The notes under the pieces are model-generated. The model was not told the origin of the DNA, searched no databases, and worked only from the letters and a program-made list of their open reading frames with translations. A DNA stretch of 38,331 nt from Chitinophagaceae bacterium (GTDB taxonomy: Bacteria; Bacteroidota; Bacteroidia; Chitinophagales; Chitinophagaceae), in NCBI GenBank assembly GCA_027486835.1, contig JAIXOJ010000012.1, forward strand, positions 1 through 38,331, read 5' to 3'. The position numbers and the translations under genes were made by a program. Each line of letters begins with the position of its first letter. The first letter of the stretch is position 1. This document shows, piece by piece, positions 17,036 through 27,000 of this stretch.

Positions 17036-17413
17036 TCATGTGCGATAAAACGATGATCATGTGCGATAAAACGATGATCATGTGCGATAAAACGGTGATC
17101 ATGCGCGATAAAACGGTGATCATGTGCGATAAAACGGTGATCATGTGCGATAAAACGGTCGTCATTAACAATAAAACGGTTGTCATTAACAATAAAACGG
17201 TCGTCATTAACAATAAAACGATCGTCATTAACAATAAAACGATCGTCATTAACAATAATACGATCGTCATTAACAATAAAACGATCGTCATTAACAATAA
17301 TACGGTCGTCATTATCAATAATACGGTCGTCATTATCAATAATACGGTCGTCATTATCAATAATACGGTCGTCATTATCAATAAAACGATCGTCATTAAC
17401 AATAAATCGCCCA
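17036..17413. repeat. 21-bp tandem array, 18 units in three sequence blocks
   Basis: Eighteen contiguous units of exactly 21 bp, each beginning TCAT. Units 1-6 read TCATGTGCGATAAAACG plus GATGA/GTGA-like ends; units 7-13 switch to TCATTAACAATAAAACG; units 14-17 to TCATTATCAATAATACGGTCG or close variants. Unit 18 and the next ~40 bp decay. Unit junctions carry short palindromes: ATGATCAT or GTGATCAT in block 1, ACGATCGT in part of block 2, ACGGTCGT elsewhere; GATC is present at 10 of 17 junctions. Since 21 is a multiple of 3, long open frames of 7-residue repeats exist on both strands (16987-17499 +, 16947-17507 -); I take these as by-products of the period. Confidence 0.95.
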
Positions 17414-17499
17414 TCATGTGCAATAAATTGGTCATTATGTGCAGTAATTCGCCATGCTGGTGTGGCAATACTACATGCAGGGGTTTTTTATTTTGGTAA

Positions 17500-17519
17500 A
17501 GACACACGGCCGTGTGTCT
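17500..17519. repeat. perfect 20-bp palindrome
   Basis: AGACACACGGCCGTGTGTCT is self-complementary over its full 20 bases. GTGTGTCTCTAC-like sequence recurs just downstream (around 17509-17522 and 17531-17542). It resembles the short GC-rich REP-like palindromes scattered between genes in Bacteroidota and cyanobacteria. In an AT-rich gap it stands out by base composition. Confidence 0.85.
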
Positions 17520-17583
17520 CTACTACATTTTGTGTGTCTCTACATTTTATTTATCCCTACCTATCACCTGTCTCTAAAAACAA

Positions 17584-17640
17584 CTATTTCAAGTTTTTCA
17601 TAGCCCAAAGCACCAGCGGATTATTGCCCGCAGGGTATAA
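17584..17640 (-). pseudogene. remnant of a response-regulator 3' end
   Basis: 17583-17635 repeats 17732-17784 with 51 of 53 bases identical. Read on the - strand it encodes YPAGNNPLVLWAMKNLK and a TAG stop, matching the last residues IPAGNNALVLWAMKNLK of the response regulator next door. The frame stays open for a short way upstream (INTTNQFQL) but shows no further similarity to a regulator. Either a partial tandem duplication or the last trace of a second LuxR-type gene. Confidence 0.82.
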
Positions 17641-17732
17641 TTGAAATTGATTTGTTGTATTAATGCAAATCGCGAGAATTGCGGACACTGTGACGTAGTC
17701 AGGAGACTGCGCCAAGCAGGGGAAACTAACCA

Positions 17733-18359
17733 CTATTTCAAGTTTTTCATAGCCCAAAGCACCAGCGCATTATTGCCCGCTGGGATGTTGAGCTTACGGA
17801 TAATATTACGGCGGTGGGTTTCTACGGTTTTTTCTGTAATAAACAATTGTTCCGCTATCTGCTTGCTGCTTTTTTGGTCTGCAACTAACTGGAGTATTTT
17901 CTTTTCAGCAAAAGTTAACACGGCTTGGGCTGCACCATCGTCTTTATTGTTATTGATTGCCATGCTAGATTCCAATTGTGGGCTAAAATATTCATTGCCA
18001 GCTGCTACGTGAACCAAACATTGGTCTATCTCGCTCATGGCAAATTCTTTCAGTATAAAACCCTTTACCCCCAATTCTTTTGTGCGGTTGAGAATGCCAA
18101 TATCGTTTACCATAGTATAGATAATTACTTTGGTAGGTATTTTTTTGTCCTTGCTAAGCTGCTCTAATATTTCAATTGCGTTCATCCCGGGCATGCTCAT
18201 GTCAAGTATGGCAATCTGTGGACGGTTTACCAAAATATAGTTATAGGCTTCCAAGCCATTGGTACATACGGCAACTACTATATGCCCTTGCTTTACCAGC
18301 ATACACTGAAGCCCTTCGGCTACCACAGGGTGATCATCTGCAATAAGGATAGTATTCAT
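17733..18359 (-). CDS. NarL/FixJ-family response regulator
   Basis: 208 residues. Receiver domain (1-120): acidic pair Asp8-Asp9, phospho-acceptor Asp53 in AILDMSMPGM, the conserved Thr in VIIYTMV and Lys in GFILKEFA. C-terminal LuxR-type helix-turn-helix (about 145-208): LTFAEKKILQLVADQKSSKQ, IAEQLFITEKTVETHRRNI, IRKLNI. It should be phosphorylated by the histidine kinase encoded immediately upstream; its ATG overlaps the kinase stop as ATGA, a sign of translational coupling. Targets are unknown. A duplicated scrap of its 3' end lies 149 bp downstream. Confidence 0.95.
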   Translation of the reverse strand: MNTILIADDHPVVAEGLQCMLVKQGHIVVAVCTNGLEAYNYILVNRPQIAILDMSMPGMNAIEILEQLSKDKKIPTKVIIYTMVNDIGILNRTKELGVKGFILKEFAMSEIDQCLVHVAAGNEYFSPQLESSMAINNNKDDGAAQAVLTFAEKKILQLVADQKSSKQIAEQLFITEKTVETHRRNIIRKLNIPAGNNALVLWAMKNLK

Positions 18360-20365
18360 ATTTTTATGGTTGTAAGCGGTAAATCGATTTTAATAATAGT
18401 ACCTTGAAGGGAAGAGGTAATAAAGGCTTCGCCTTTAATTGCCTTAGCTCTTTGGATGATAGAGTGCAACCCAAAACTTTTGCCGCTGGCTAAGGTTTCC
18501 GTCACCGGAAATCCTTTTCCATTGTCCTTTATTGCTACTTGTATGCTGTTGTTTTTTTGGGTGATAGATACGTTTACGGCATCTGCTTGGGCGTATTTAA
18601 TAACATTGGTAAGCGATTCTTGAATGATGCGAAACAATTGCAAATCGGTTTCTTTAGATATGGGTTCGTTAAAGCTAATGTTCGTTGAAATGAAGATTTG
18701 GTGTGCTTCCATCATTTGTTCGCACAAGTACTCAACGCTTTTAGAAAGACCAATTTTATCCAGCATCTCGGGGCGAAGGTTGCGGGCAATGTTGCGAATT
18801 TCTTGTATGATAGATTCAATTTTTTGGGTAACGACTGCACCTGCCGAATGCGTATTTTCTTTTAGCAACATCAGTTCTTGGCTCACCCCGTCGTGCAGGT
18901 CTTGGGCTATGCGGCTGCGTTCTTCTTCTGTTTGGGCAATAAGCTGAGTGGTAAATTGTTGCTGCCTAATCGTCTCTTTTTTTCGTTCCTTCAATTTTTG
19001 TAGGGTGGTATATAATACTGATGCTAAAATGCCGACTATCAGCAATGCCAAAAGCGACCCGATTAATAGTTCTTTTTTGGCAATGGCTTGTTGTTGTTCT
19101 TTTAGTTGCAGGTCTTTTTTTGCGGTTTCATATTTCACGTTCATTTCGTGTATGATCTGTTTGTTCTTGTCCGATGACATTGTTTCGGCTATGGAATCCA
19201 GTGTTGTGTGGTAGGCAAGTGCCGCTGCATATTGATGTTGCAATTTGCACACTAGGGCAAGGTCCATATATGCGTTTTGGAGGCATTCTAAATTATTGTC
19301 CTTATAAAAATCGGGCAAAAAGCTTTTGATAGTTGCTACTTCTTTGCTCACATCTCTTACCTGTGCATAGACCACTGCCTCGTTCATGGTGAAAGTGAGT
19401 TGTGCCACGGGGTCTTTTATTTCCTTAAACAATGGTGCTGCAAACGCCTGATAATACCTAGCAGAATCATATTGCTTTCTATCTTTAAAAATACTCGCAA
19501 TATTTATCAAGAGGGTAAAAACGGGGTCTTGATTATCATGCGCTTTGTTGCGTTGCTGCACTACAAGCCCCTTTTCGTAATAAGCAATGGCAGAATCGAA
19601 CTGTTCTAGCACTGCGCCATATACCGTGCCGATATTGCTGAGGTTGTCGGTGATAGAATTAATGTCATTGGTTGTGCTTTCAATAAATTGGATATTCTTT
19701 TTAAAAATATCTATCGCATTTTTTGCGTCGCCGATCTGGTTGTACAACGTGCCTACATTGGTATAAAGGTTAGAAAGCGCAATGTTGGTGCTATGTTCTT
19801 TTTCGCCCAGCGCAATGCCTTTGGTAAAGAGTTCTGTTGCCTCCTTCATTTTGTTCTGATAGAAATAGTTGAGCCCGAGTCGGTTGTAATAGCTCATCCA
19901 CATGTTGCTATTGAAACCAGCGCTATCCTTCACCGCCAAAGCAAGGGCACTATCTGTGTCGGCCAATTTCTTTTGTTTTGAAAATATACTGCTTAGTGCC
20001 AAAAACGCTTTGGCTTTTACAGTGTGCGAATACGCACGGTTGTTGCCGATAAAAGAATACAGCTCGATTACCTGTGCGTTCAGTTGGGGGTTATTGTACC
20101 ACAGACCGCTTATTTTTTTTGAGAAACTATCTATCGCAATATCCAAACAAGTAGGAGGAGTATTTTTAATTAACGAAACAATTTGGGTAAACTGTAAACT
20201 GTCACTAGCACCTAGCAAAACAGTTTGGTGATATTGAGTTAAGAGGTCCTGCGGGCAAGTGGAATTGGGCGCAAGTACTGTGTTTGGATTTTGTTTACAG
20301 GCTATGAAAAGGCACAACAACAAGAAGATAACTTGGTGAAAGCTGAACAATTTTAAATGCCGCAT
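18356..20365 (-). CDS. TPR-containing sensor histidine kinase (HisKA_3 type)
   Basis: 669 residues from the ATG at 20365; a longer frame reaches 20479 but would start upstream of an exact TAnnTTTG box and would bury the signal sequence. N-terminus MRHLKLFSFHQVIFLLLCLFIAC has a hydrophobic core and a lipobox-like FIAC (Cys23). Next come about seven tetratricopeptide repeats (about 90-400; for instance NRLGLNYFYQNKMKEATELF and TNVGTLYNQIGDAKNAIDIF), a transmembrane helix (about 434-455, LLIGSLLALLIVGILASVLY), a HisKA_3 dimerisation domain with phospho-acceptor His491 in IAQDLHDGVSQE, and an HATPase_c domain with FRIIQESLTNVIKYA and KDNGKGF. The extracytoplasmic TPR domain should be the sensor. 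The partner regulator overlaps by 4 bp. Confidence 0.94.
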   Translation of the reverse strand: MRHLKLFSFHQVIFLLLCLFIACKQNPNTVLAPNSTCPQDLLTQYHQTVLLGASDSLQFTQIVSLIKNTPPTCLDIAIDSFSKKISGLWYNNPQLNAQVIELYSFIGNNRAYSHTVKAKAFLALSSIFSKQKKLADTDSALALAVKDSAGFNSNMWMSYYNRLGLNYFYQNKMKEATELFTKGIALGEKEHSTNIALSNLYTNVGTLYNQIGDAKNAIDIFKKNIQFIESTTNDINSITDNLSNIGTVYGAVLEQFDSAIAYYEKGLVVQQRNKAHDNQDPVFTLLINIASIFKDRKQYDSARYYQAFAAPLFKEIKDPVAQLTFTMNEAVVYAQVRDVSKEVATIKSFLPDFYKDNNLECLQNAYMDLALVCKLQHQYAAALAYHTTLDSIAETMSSDKNKQIIHEMNVKYETAKKDLQLKEQQQAIAKKELLIGSLLALLIVGILASVLYTTLQKLKERKKETIRQQQFTTQLIAQTEEERSRIAQDLHDGVSQELMLLKENTHSAGAVVTQKIESIIQEIRNIARNLRPEMLDKIGLSKSVEYLCEQMMEAHQIFISTNISFNEPISKETDLQLFRIIQESLTNVIKYAQADAVNVSITQKNNSIQVAIKDNGKGFPVTETLASGKSFGLHSIIQRAKAIKGEAFITSSLQGTIIKIDLPLTTIKI

Positions 20366-20389
20366 AGCTGTGTGGTTAGAGTGATTAAA

Positions 20390-20397
20390 CAAATGTA
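20390..20397 (-). promoter_or_regulatory. -7 box of the histidine kinase operon
   Basis: On the - strand TACATTTG matches TAnnTTTG exactly, 25 nt before the ATG at 20365, giving a leader of about 17 nt. It excludes the longer start at 20479. Confidence 0.5.
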
Positions 20398-20420
20398 GCC
20401 GAATCAGGCAAGTTTGTCTA

Positions 20421-20470
20421 AGGGGTAGCCCTGATTTTGTGCCAAAAGTTAAAAAATCAGGGCTGCCCCT
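20421..20470. repeat. long inverted repeat upstream of the kinase promoter
   Basis: Arms 20421-20438 (AGGGGTAGCCCTGATTTT) and 20453-20470 are complementary over 18 positions with one G-T mismatch, loop 14 nt. The right arm alone can form a second hairpin (ATCAGGG with CCCTGAT, 20455-20472), so the two structures compete. It sits 25-75 bp upstream of the -7 box. Confidence 0.8.
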
Positions 20471-20479
20471 GATACTCAA

Positions 20480-21013
20480 TCTGGGTTTGTTTAAAGTTCT
20501 TTGCTATCATAAAAGTGTAGTGAAACGTTTAAAACAAAGTAGTTGCAATAATGATAAATGTGATGGCAATAAGGAATAATCAGATAAAGAGTGATGGTTG
20601 GATAAAAGCTAGTAGGGCAAAACAATTATGTTTAGTTCTGTCTCAGATGGCCATTTTTTATGGAGGACAAATCACTGGATGTGCTGAAAATAATCGGGAA
20701 TGGGCATCTATAAAATGCCCATCTAAGCCGGAGATACACCACCATATTTCGCTTTCCACTCAAAAGACTAACTGCCAATCCATAGGGTTTGCGAAAAGCT
20801 ATGGATTGAATAGGTGGGGAAGTACTGTTGAAAATAAAATGAGTAAAATAAAATGTGGGTCGAATACATCCTAAAGCAGATGATTCGTCTTTTTTCGTTT
20901 TAATACAAATTAATGTACACATAAAAGCACCCTCCTGATGGGTTCGATTTTGTAATCAAGCCTACCCTTTTTACCCTTCCACAATTTTTTACTTTTTATA
21001 AATAACCACAACA
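20480..21013. other. gene-free interval between the kinase and the giant gene
   Basis: The intergenic space between two divergent transcription units. Open frames here (20551-20874 + and 20632-20922 -) have no recognisable domains. Hairpins are visible: ATGGGCAT/ATGCCCAT (20700-20722) and CAATCCATAG (20776-20785) with CTATGGATTG (20799-20808). An imperfect -7 box, TACTTTTT, lies at 20990-20997, 17 nt before the giant gene's ATG. Confidence 0.5.
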
Positions 21014-24000
21014 ATGAAGATGATTCAACAATTTAGTAAACCAATAGCATTGTTAACCCTGTTGCTAGGATGTTTATTTATAGGCAGGAATGAAATCAAA
21101 GCCCAAAACACTTTAGACAAGTTAGGGCTATCCAGTAGTTATGTCTCTCCTGCTTCTTTTTCACTAAGAAAGCTTTCAAGCGATTATGCAGGCAATGCCA
21201 TAAAAGTTCGTAGAAGTAGCGACAACACCACGCAAGACATTGGCTTTACATCCAATGGCGATTTAGACACAGCATCACTAAAAACATTTGTAGGTGCAAA
21301 CAATGGTTTTGTAACAATTTGGTACGACCAAAGTGGAAATGCCAGAAATGCCACCCAAGCCACCACCACACTTCAGCCACAGATTGTGGCTGCTGGTGTT
21401 GTTAATAGAAAAAACAATGTGCCTACTTTGGTTTTTGCAGCGCAATATTTAACAACACCAAGTTTTACGGGCTATCCTAGTGCTTTTAGTTTAGCAATAG
21501 CTGCTGGGGTTAGTACCAATACAGGTAGTCAAGACTTTGGCGCCAAATCGAATAGCAATATTCCCGCCCCTTGGGATTTCTTAGGTACAGCTTCTTCGTC
21601 GAATGGCGTCTTAGGCAATGGCACTAACTATACAGGTTTGCTTTCTTATTCCCTTAACACTGGAATCAACGCCACCACTGGTTTTGCACAGTGGGTTTTC
21701 ACGGGTAGCAGTAGCAGTTCCTCAGCCTATATCAATGGCGCAGCCAATGGCAGCGGTGGTGCTTCAGGATACACTGATGTGGGTACACCACTTGTCATAG
21801 GCAGCCGTGGCGACCATCTTACCCAATTAAATGGTTGGATGAGCGAATATGTTACGCTAAACAGTGTATTGTCTGCCACTGATAGGGCTACCGTGGTAAC
21901 TAATCAAACAGCCTATACTATCAACAAGGCGATATCTTTTACAACCCAACCCTCCACTACCAATCTAATAGTGAATGCCTATACCAATCCTACACCATTA
22001 ACAGTAGCTGCTACAGGAGGTACTTATACCTACCAATGGTATGCTAATACTGCCGCCAGCAATGTAGGCGGAACCATCATGACCGGCTATCAAAGCTCAA
22101 GCCTCTATCTACCAACCACTACTGCTGGTGTACAATATTATTATTGTGTGGTAGGCAATGGTTATGGCTATGCCACATCTAATGTTTCAGGCTCGGTAAC
22201 TGTTCTTAATAATATGGCTTCATTAGGGCTAGATAACACGCTCGTTTCTCCTGCCGCCTTTTCTTTGCGCCAATTAGGCAATGTTTATAAAGGATCAGCC
22301 ATACAGGTGCGAAGAAGTAGTGATAATACCACAGCCAATATAGGCTTCACAGGAAGTGGCGATTTGGATACTACTGCCCTAAAAACATTTGTAGGTTCAG
22401 GCAATGGTTTTGTATCAATTTGGTACGACCAAAGTGGATTTGACAGACATGCCACTCAAGCCACTACCACACTTCAGCCACAGATAGTTACTTCGGGTGT
22501 TGTGAATAGAAAAAACAATGTACCAACCTTGGTTTTTGCATCGCAGTGGTTGTCAACCCCAAGTTTTACGGGTTATCCTACTGCCTTTAGCTTGGCAATT
22601 GTAGCAGGTGTTAGCTCTAATATAGGTTATCAAGACTTTGGTGGAAAAACTGGTCTAACGGATAAAAATACACCAGGTCCTTGGGACAACACGAACTCAA
22701 CTGCTGGTGTTGATAATGGAAATAGCAATGGACAAAAATATACAGGTTTATTAACTTATACGCTTACCAATGGTCAGACTGCTGCAACTGGTTTTGCACA
22801 ATGGATTTATACTGCCAACAGTGCTGGTGCTGCGGCCTATATTAATGGAACAACCAATGGTTCTGGAGGTAGTTCCGCTTACGGGGATGCAGGAGCACCA
22901 TTATATATTGGTACAAGGGGAGATATTGTTACCCAATTAAATGGGTGGATGAGTGAATATGTTACCCTCAACACAGTATTGTCTTCCGCCGATAAAGCAA
23001 ATGTTGAAAATAAACAAGGAGCCTACTATTTAATTATTACCAAACAACCTTCTGCGATAGCTCAAAGTGTTTGTTTAGGCGGAACGGTGACAGATTTGTC
23101 AGTATCAACATTGTCAAACATAGGTTATCAATGGTATTCAAACACAGTTGCTAGTAATGTTGGCGGCACACTAATAGCAGGTGCAACCTCAAATACTTAT
23201 TCGCCTGTAGTTACAAACGTTGGTACACTTTATTATTACTGTGTCGTCACTAGTAGTTCAGGCAGCAACACTTCATCTGTGTCTGGTGCTATTACTGTTA
23301 CCGCCAATGTCACCCCAAGCGTAACCATCTCAGCAAATACCACCAACATAATAAGTGGCACAAGCGTAACATTTACAGCAACCCCTACCAATGGAGGTGC
23401 AGCCCCAACATACCAATGGCAAAAGGGCGGCACAAACATCAGTGGCGCAACCGCTGCTACTTATACCTATGCACCGCTCAATGGCGATGTTATTACTTGT
23501 ATCTTAACGGCAAACAATAGCTGCCAAACAGTAGCAAAAGACACTAGTAACCCTATTACAGTCACGGTATCAACGCCTACTCCAAGCAATGCCTTAAATG
23601 TAAATGCTGCCAATAGTTATATTGCAGTGCCTTATAATGCTAGTTTTATCATGCCTAATCATACCGTGGAGTTATGGATAAAACCAACCTATTCATCGTT
23701 GGCTTATAATGTTTGCTTAGTAGCAAACAGGAATGCTAGCAGTGCAAACTGGGCTTATCATATAAACGGTACATATACAGCTTTATTGTATTGGAATGGA
23801 AGTAAACTATTAACCTACAATTATACTTTCTCTACCAATACTTGGTATCATGTAGCCTTTGTGCAAAGTGGTACTAGCTTAACTGCTTATGTAAATGGAA
23901 CATCCATCGGTGTCCAAACAGTTTCTCCATCTGGTACAACTGGTTATCCTTTGACAATAGGTGGAGATTTGGCCAATGAAGCTTTTATAGGAAATATTCA

Positions 24001-27000
24001 AGATGTTCGTATTTGGAACAAGGCGCTTACTTCTACAGAAATAGGAACCTACCAATGCCCGCTTTCCTTGCCTCAAACTGGTTTGTTAGCATATTATCCT
24101 TTAAACCAAGGAACGGCAAGTGGCAGCAATGCAGCTATCACTACAGCAATTGATGTTACAGGAAATGGCTATAATGGAACACTTACCAACTTTGCTTTAT
24201 CGGGCAGCACCAGCAACTGGGTGGCAGCCAATGGTGGCTTTGGACCAAGTGTAACTATTGCAGCCGTTCCTGCCGGAGCTATCTGCTCAGGTACTGCTGT
24301 TACCTATACAGCCACGCCTACCAATGGAGGTACTGCTCCAACCTATCAATGGTTTAATGGTAGCACAGCCATCAGTGGTGCAACTGCTACTACCTATACT
24401 TATACCCCAACAAACAACGACTCTATCAGCGTACTACTAACAAATACTACTACTTGTGCTGTTCCAGCTACTGCTACAAGTGCAGTAACCGTAGCATCTG
24501 TTACTACCGGTACGCCTTTCACCCCATCGGTAAGCATTGTTACTAGCAATCAATTCATCAGTGCGGGTACTAGTGTAACCTTTACGGCTAATGCCGCCAA
24601 TGTGCAAGGAACGCCTAGCTACCAATGGAAAAAGAATGGTACCAATGTTGGCAGCAATAGTGCTACTTATACCGACGGTGCTTTAGCAAATAACGATGCT
24701 ATTTCAGTTGTAGTCACTAGCAGTAATCCTTGTGCTTTGGCAACTGCTACCAGCAACAGCATTGTAGAAAGTGTATGCCCTGTTTATACCCCTTCTAACA
24801 TTACCACAAGTGGAAGCTCTTGTTCCGCTTTTAGTGGACAGACACTTGCACCAAATGGCACATTGAACGGTGCTCCAAAATGGACTTACACAGGAAGTTT
24901 TACATTCAATTTATATTGGGATGGGACTAAGTGGTTATATGCACAATCGGGGTATTCCGTTGGGTATTATAATACCAATGGTTCTATAACCAACCTGCCT
25001 TCTACAGGATGGATTTACAATGGAGGAGGCAATTGTTCGGGTAGCCTTATCCTTTCTGGTAGTGTAGGTAGCCTTACCACAGCACTTCCTACTGCAATTA
25101 TCAGTGGCACAGCCACAGCATGTGGAACTGTGTCATTAACAGCTAGTGGTGGCTCTAGTTATATATGGAACGGTGGCTCAGACAGCCTTGCAGCCCTCAA
25201 CACTTTTACCAATAGTGGTACTTATATGGTTCGTGCCATTGCAGCCAATGGTTGTACTGCTACTACTTCTAAGGTAGTAACAATCTCACCTCAGGTCACA
25301 CCAAGCGTATCCATTGTGGCTTCGCAATCAGGAGCTATCAATACTGGCACAAGTGTAACCTTTACGGCTTCTCCAACCAATGGCGGTACAACCCCAACTT
25401 ATAAGTGGATTAAATCGGGCTTTTATATTGTTGGTGCAACATCTTCAACCTATACCTATTCACCTGCCAATGGCGATTTGATAAGTGTAGAAATGACAGC
25501 GAACAATAGCTGCCAAACAGTTGCTACTGTTGTAAGCAATACGCTTACTGAAACGGTGAATGCTATTGCACCTACTTTCGGCACGCTTTCTTTGCCAGCA
25601 GTTAGCAACCAATCTGCTCCATTCACACTTTCAGATCCAACTTCAAACAGTGCAGGTGCTTTTACTTATACTGTTAGCAATACATCTGTTGCAACAATCA
25701 CTGGTAACACAGTGTCTATTGTTGGAGTAGGTACTGCAACTATTACGGCTACACAAGCTGCTAATGGAAATTATACTAGTGGAACTGTAACGTCTTTGTT
25801 GACAGTACAGAGTTGTAGTTATGTACCAACTAGTATAGTTGCCACTGGAGCTGGATGTAGCTGGGCTAATCTTACTTATTTTCCTACTGGTCTTAAAAAT
25901 GGAGTTCAATCTTGGGGATCACAAGGTGCGCTTTCTATCTATTGGGATGGTTCAAAATGGGTTTATAGTTTTTCAGGTACTGTTTACTTCCAAAATACAA
26001 CTGGTTCAGCTACTTTCTTCCCCTCTACGGGATGGACTGCAACGCCAATTGCTGGATGTTCAGCACCAACACTCTTCACTGGAGGTGTGGGTAGTTTAGG
26101 AAATTTAGTTACCGCTTCCATTTCTGGCACAGCCACAGCCTGCGATATAGTTACCCTCACTGCAAGTGGTGGTACAAGCTATAGTTGGAATGGAGGAAAC
26201 AACGGCACCACATCAGCAACAAATGACTTTACCAAACCTGGCACTAACACTTACAAAGTAGTGGTGAGCAATGCAATTGGTTGTAAAGACAGTGCTAGTC
26301 AAGTGGTAACCATATTGGGCCCTTCAGTTACGCCACAGGTAAGCATGTACCCAACTCCTGGCAACATTATATGTGGTGGCACAAGTGTAACTTTTGCTAC
26401 TAATAAAGTATATGGAGGTACTGCACCAACCTATAACTTTAAAGTAAATGGCATTAGCGTACAAAACAGTGCTGCTACTACTTATACTAGCTCAAATTTT
26501 AATGATGGAGATGTGGTAAGCTGCGAATTAACGGCAAATAACACCTGCCAAACTACTGCAACTGCCACTAGCAATACTATACCTATGACAGTAACTCCGA
26601 ATGTTACCCCAACCATTAGTATTGTAGCAAACTCAACCTTCCCTATAACAGCAGGAAATAGTGTAACCTTCACGGCTACTCCAACCAATGGGGGCACTGC
26701 CCCTACCTACCAATGGCTAAAAAACGGAAGTAACATTAGTGGTGCTACTGCATTAACTTATACTTACTCACCTGCTAATGGTGATATAATCAGTGTGTTA
26801 ATCACCAACACCACCACTTGTTCAAATAACAAGACAGTGCAAAGCAACGAAATCACAGCTTCAGTATTAGCAAGTGTAACCAACCCAACCATTGGTACAC
26901 TTTCTTTGCCTACGGTCACTACACAATCAGCACCTTTTACCCTTACTGCACCAACCTCAAATAGTGCGGGTACATTTACTTATACTAGTAGCAATACAGC

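Noticed and set aside
17036-17413. CRISPR array
   Set aside because: Units are contiguous 21-mers with no unique spacers, and there are no cas genes nearby.
16947-17507. Long open frames on both strands across the 21-bp array, giving 7-residue repeat proteins (VVINNKT-like on +, MTTVLLI-like on -)
   Set aside because: A stop-free 21-bp unit keeps its frames open on both strands; flanking sequence codes for nothing recognisable and neither strand shows codon-like variation.
20366-20479. Longer N-terminus of the sensor kinase from 20479
   Set aside because: It would require translation through the -7 box and the inverted repeat, and would place 38 residues before the signal sequence.
20551-20922. 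Overlapping open frames between the kinase and the giant gene
   Set aside because: Both strands open over the same stretch, no domains, and hairpins inside; best treated as intergenic.
21107-23025. Active arabinofuranosidase function for the giant protein
   Set aside because: Similarity is limited to the fold's framework motifs; the enzyme's vicinal cysteines are absent.
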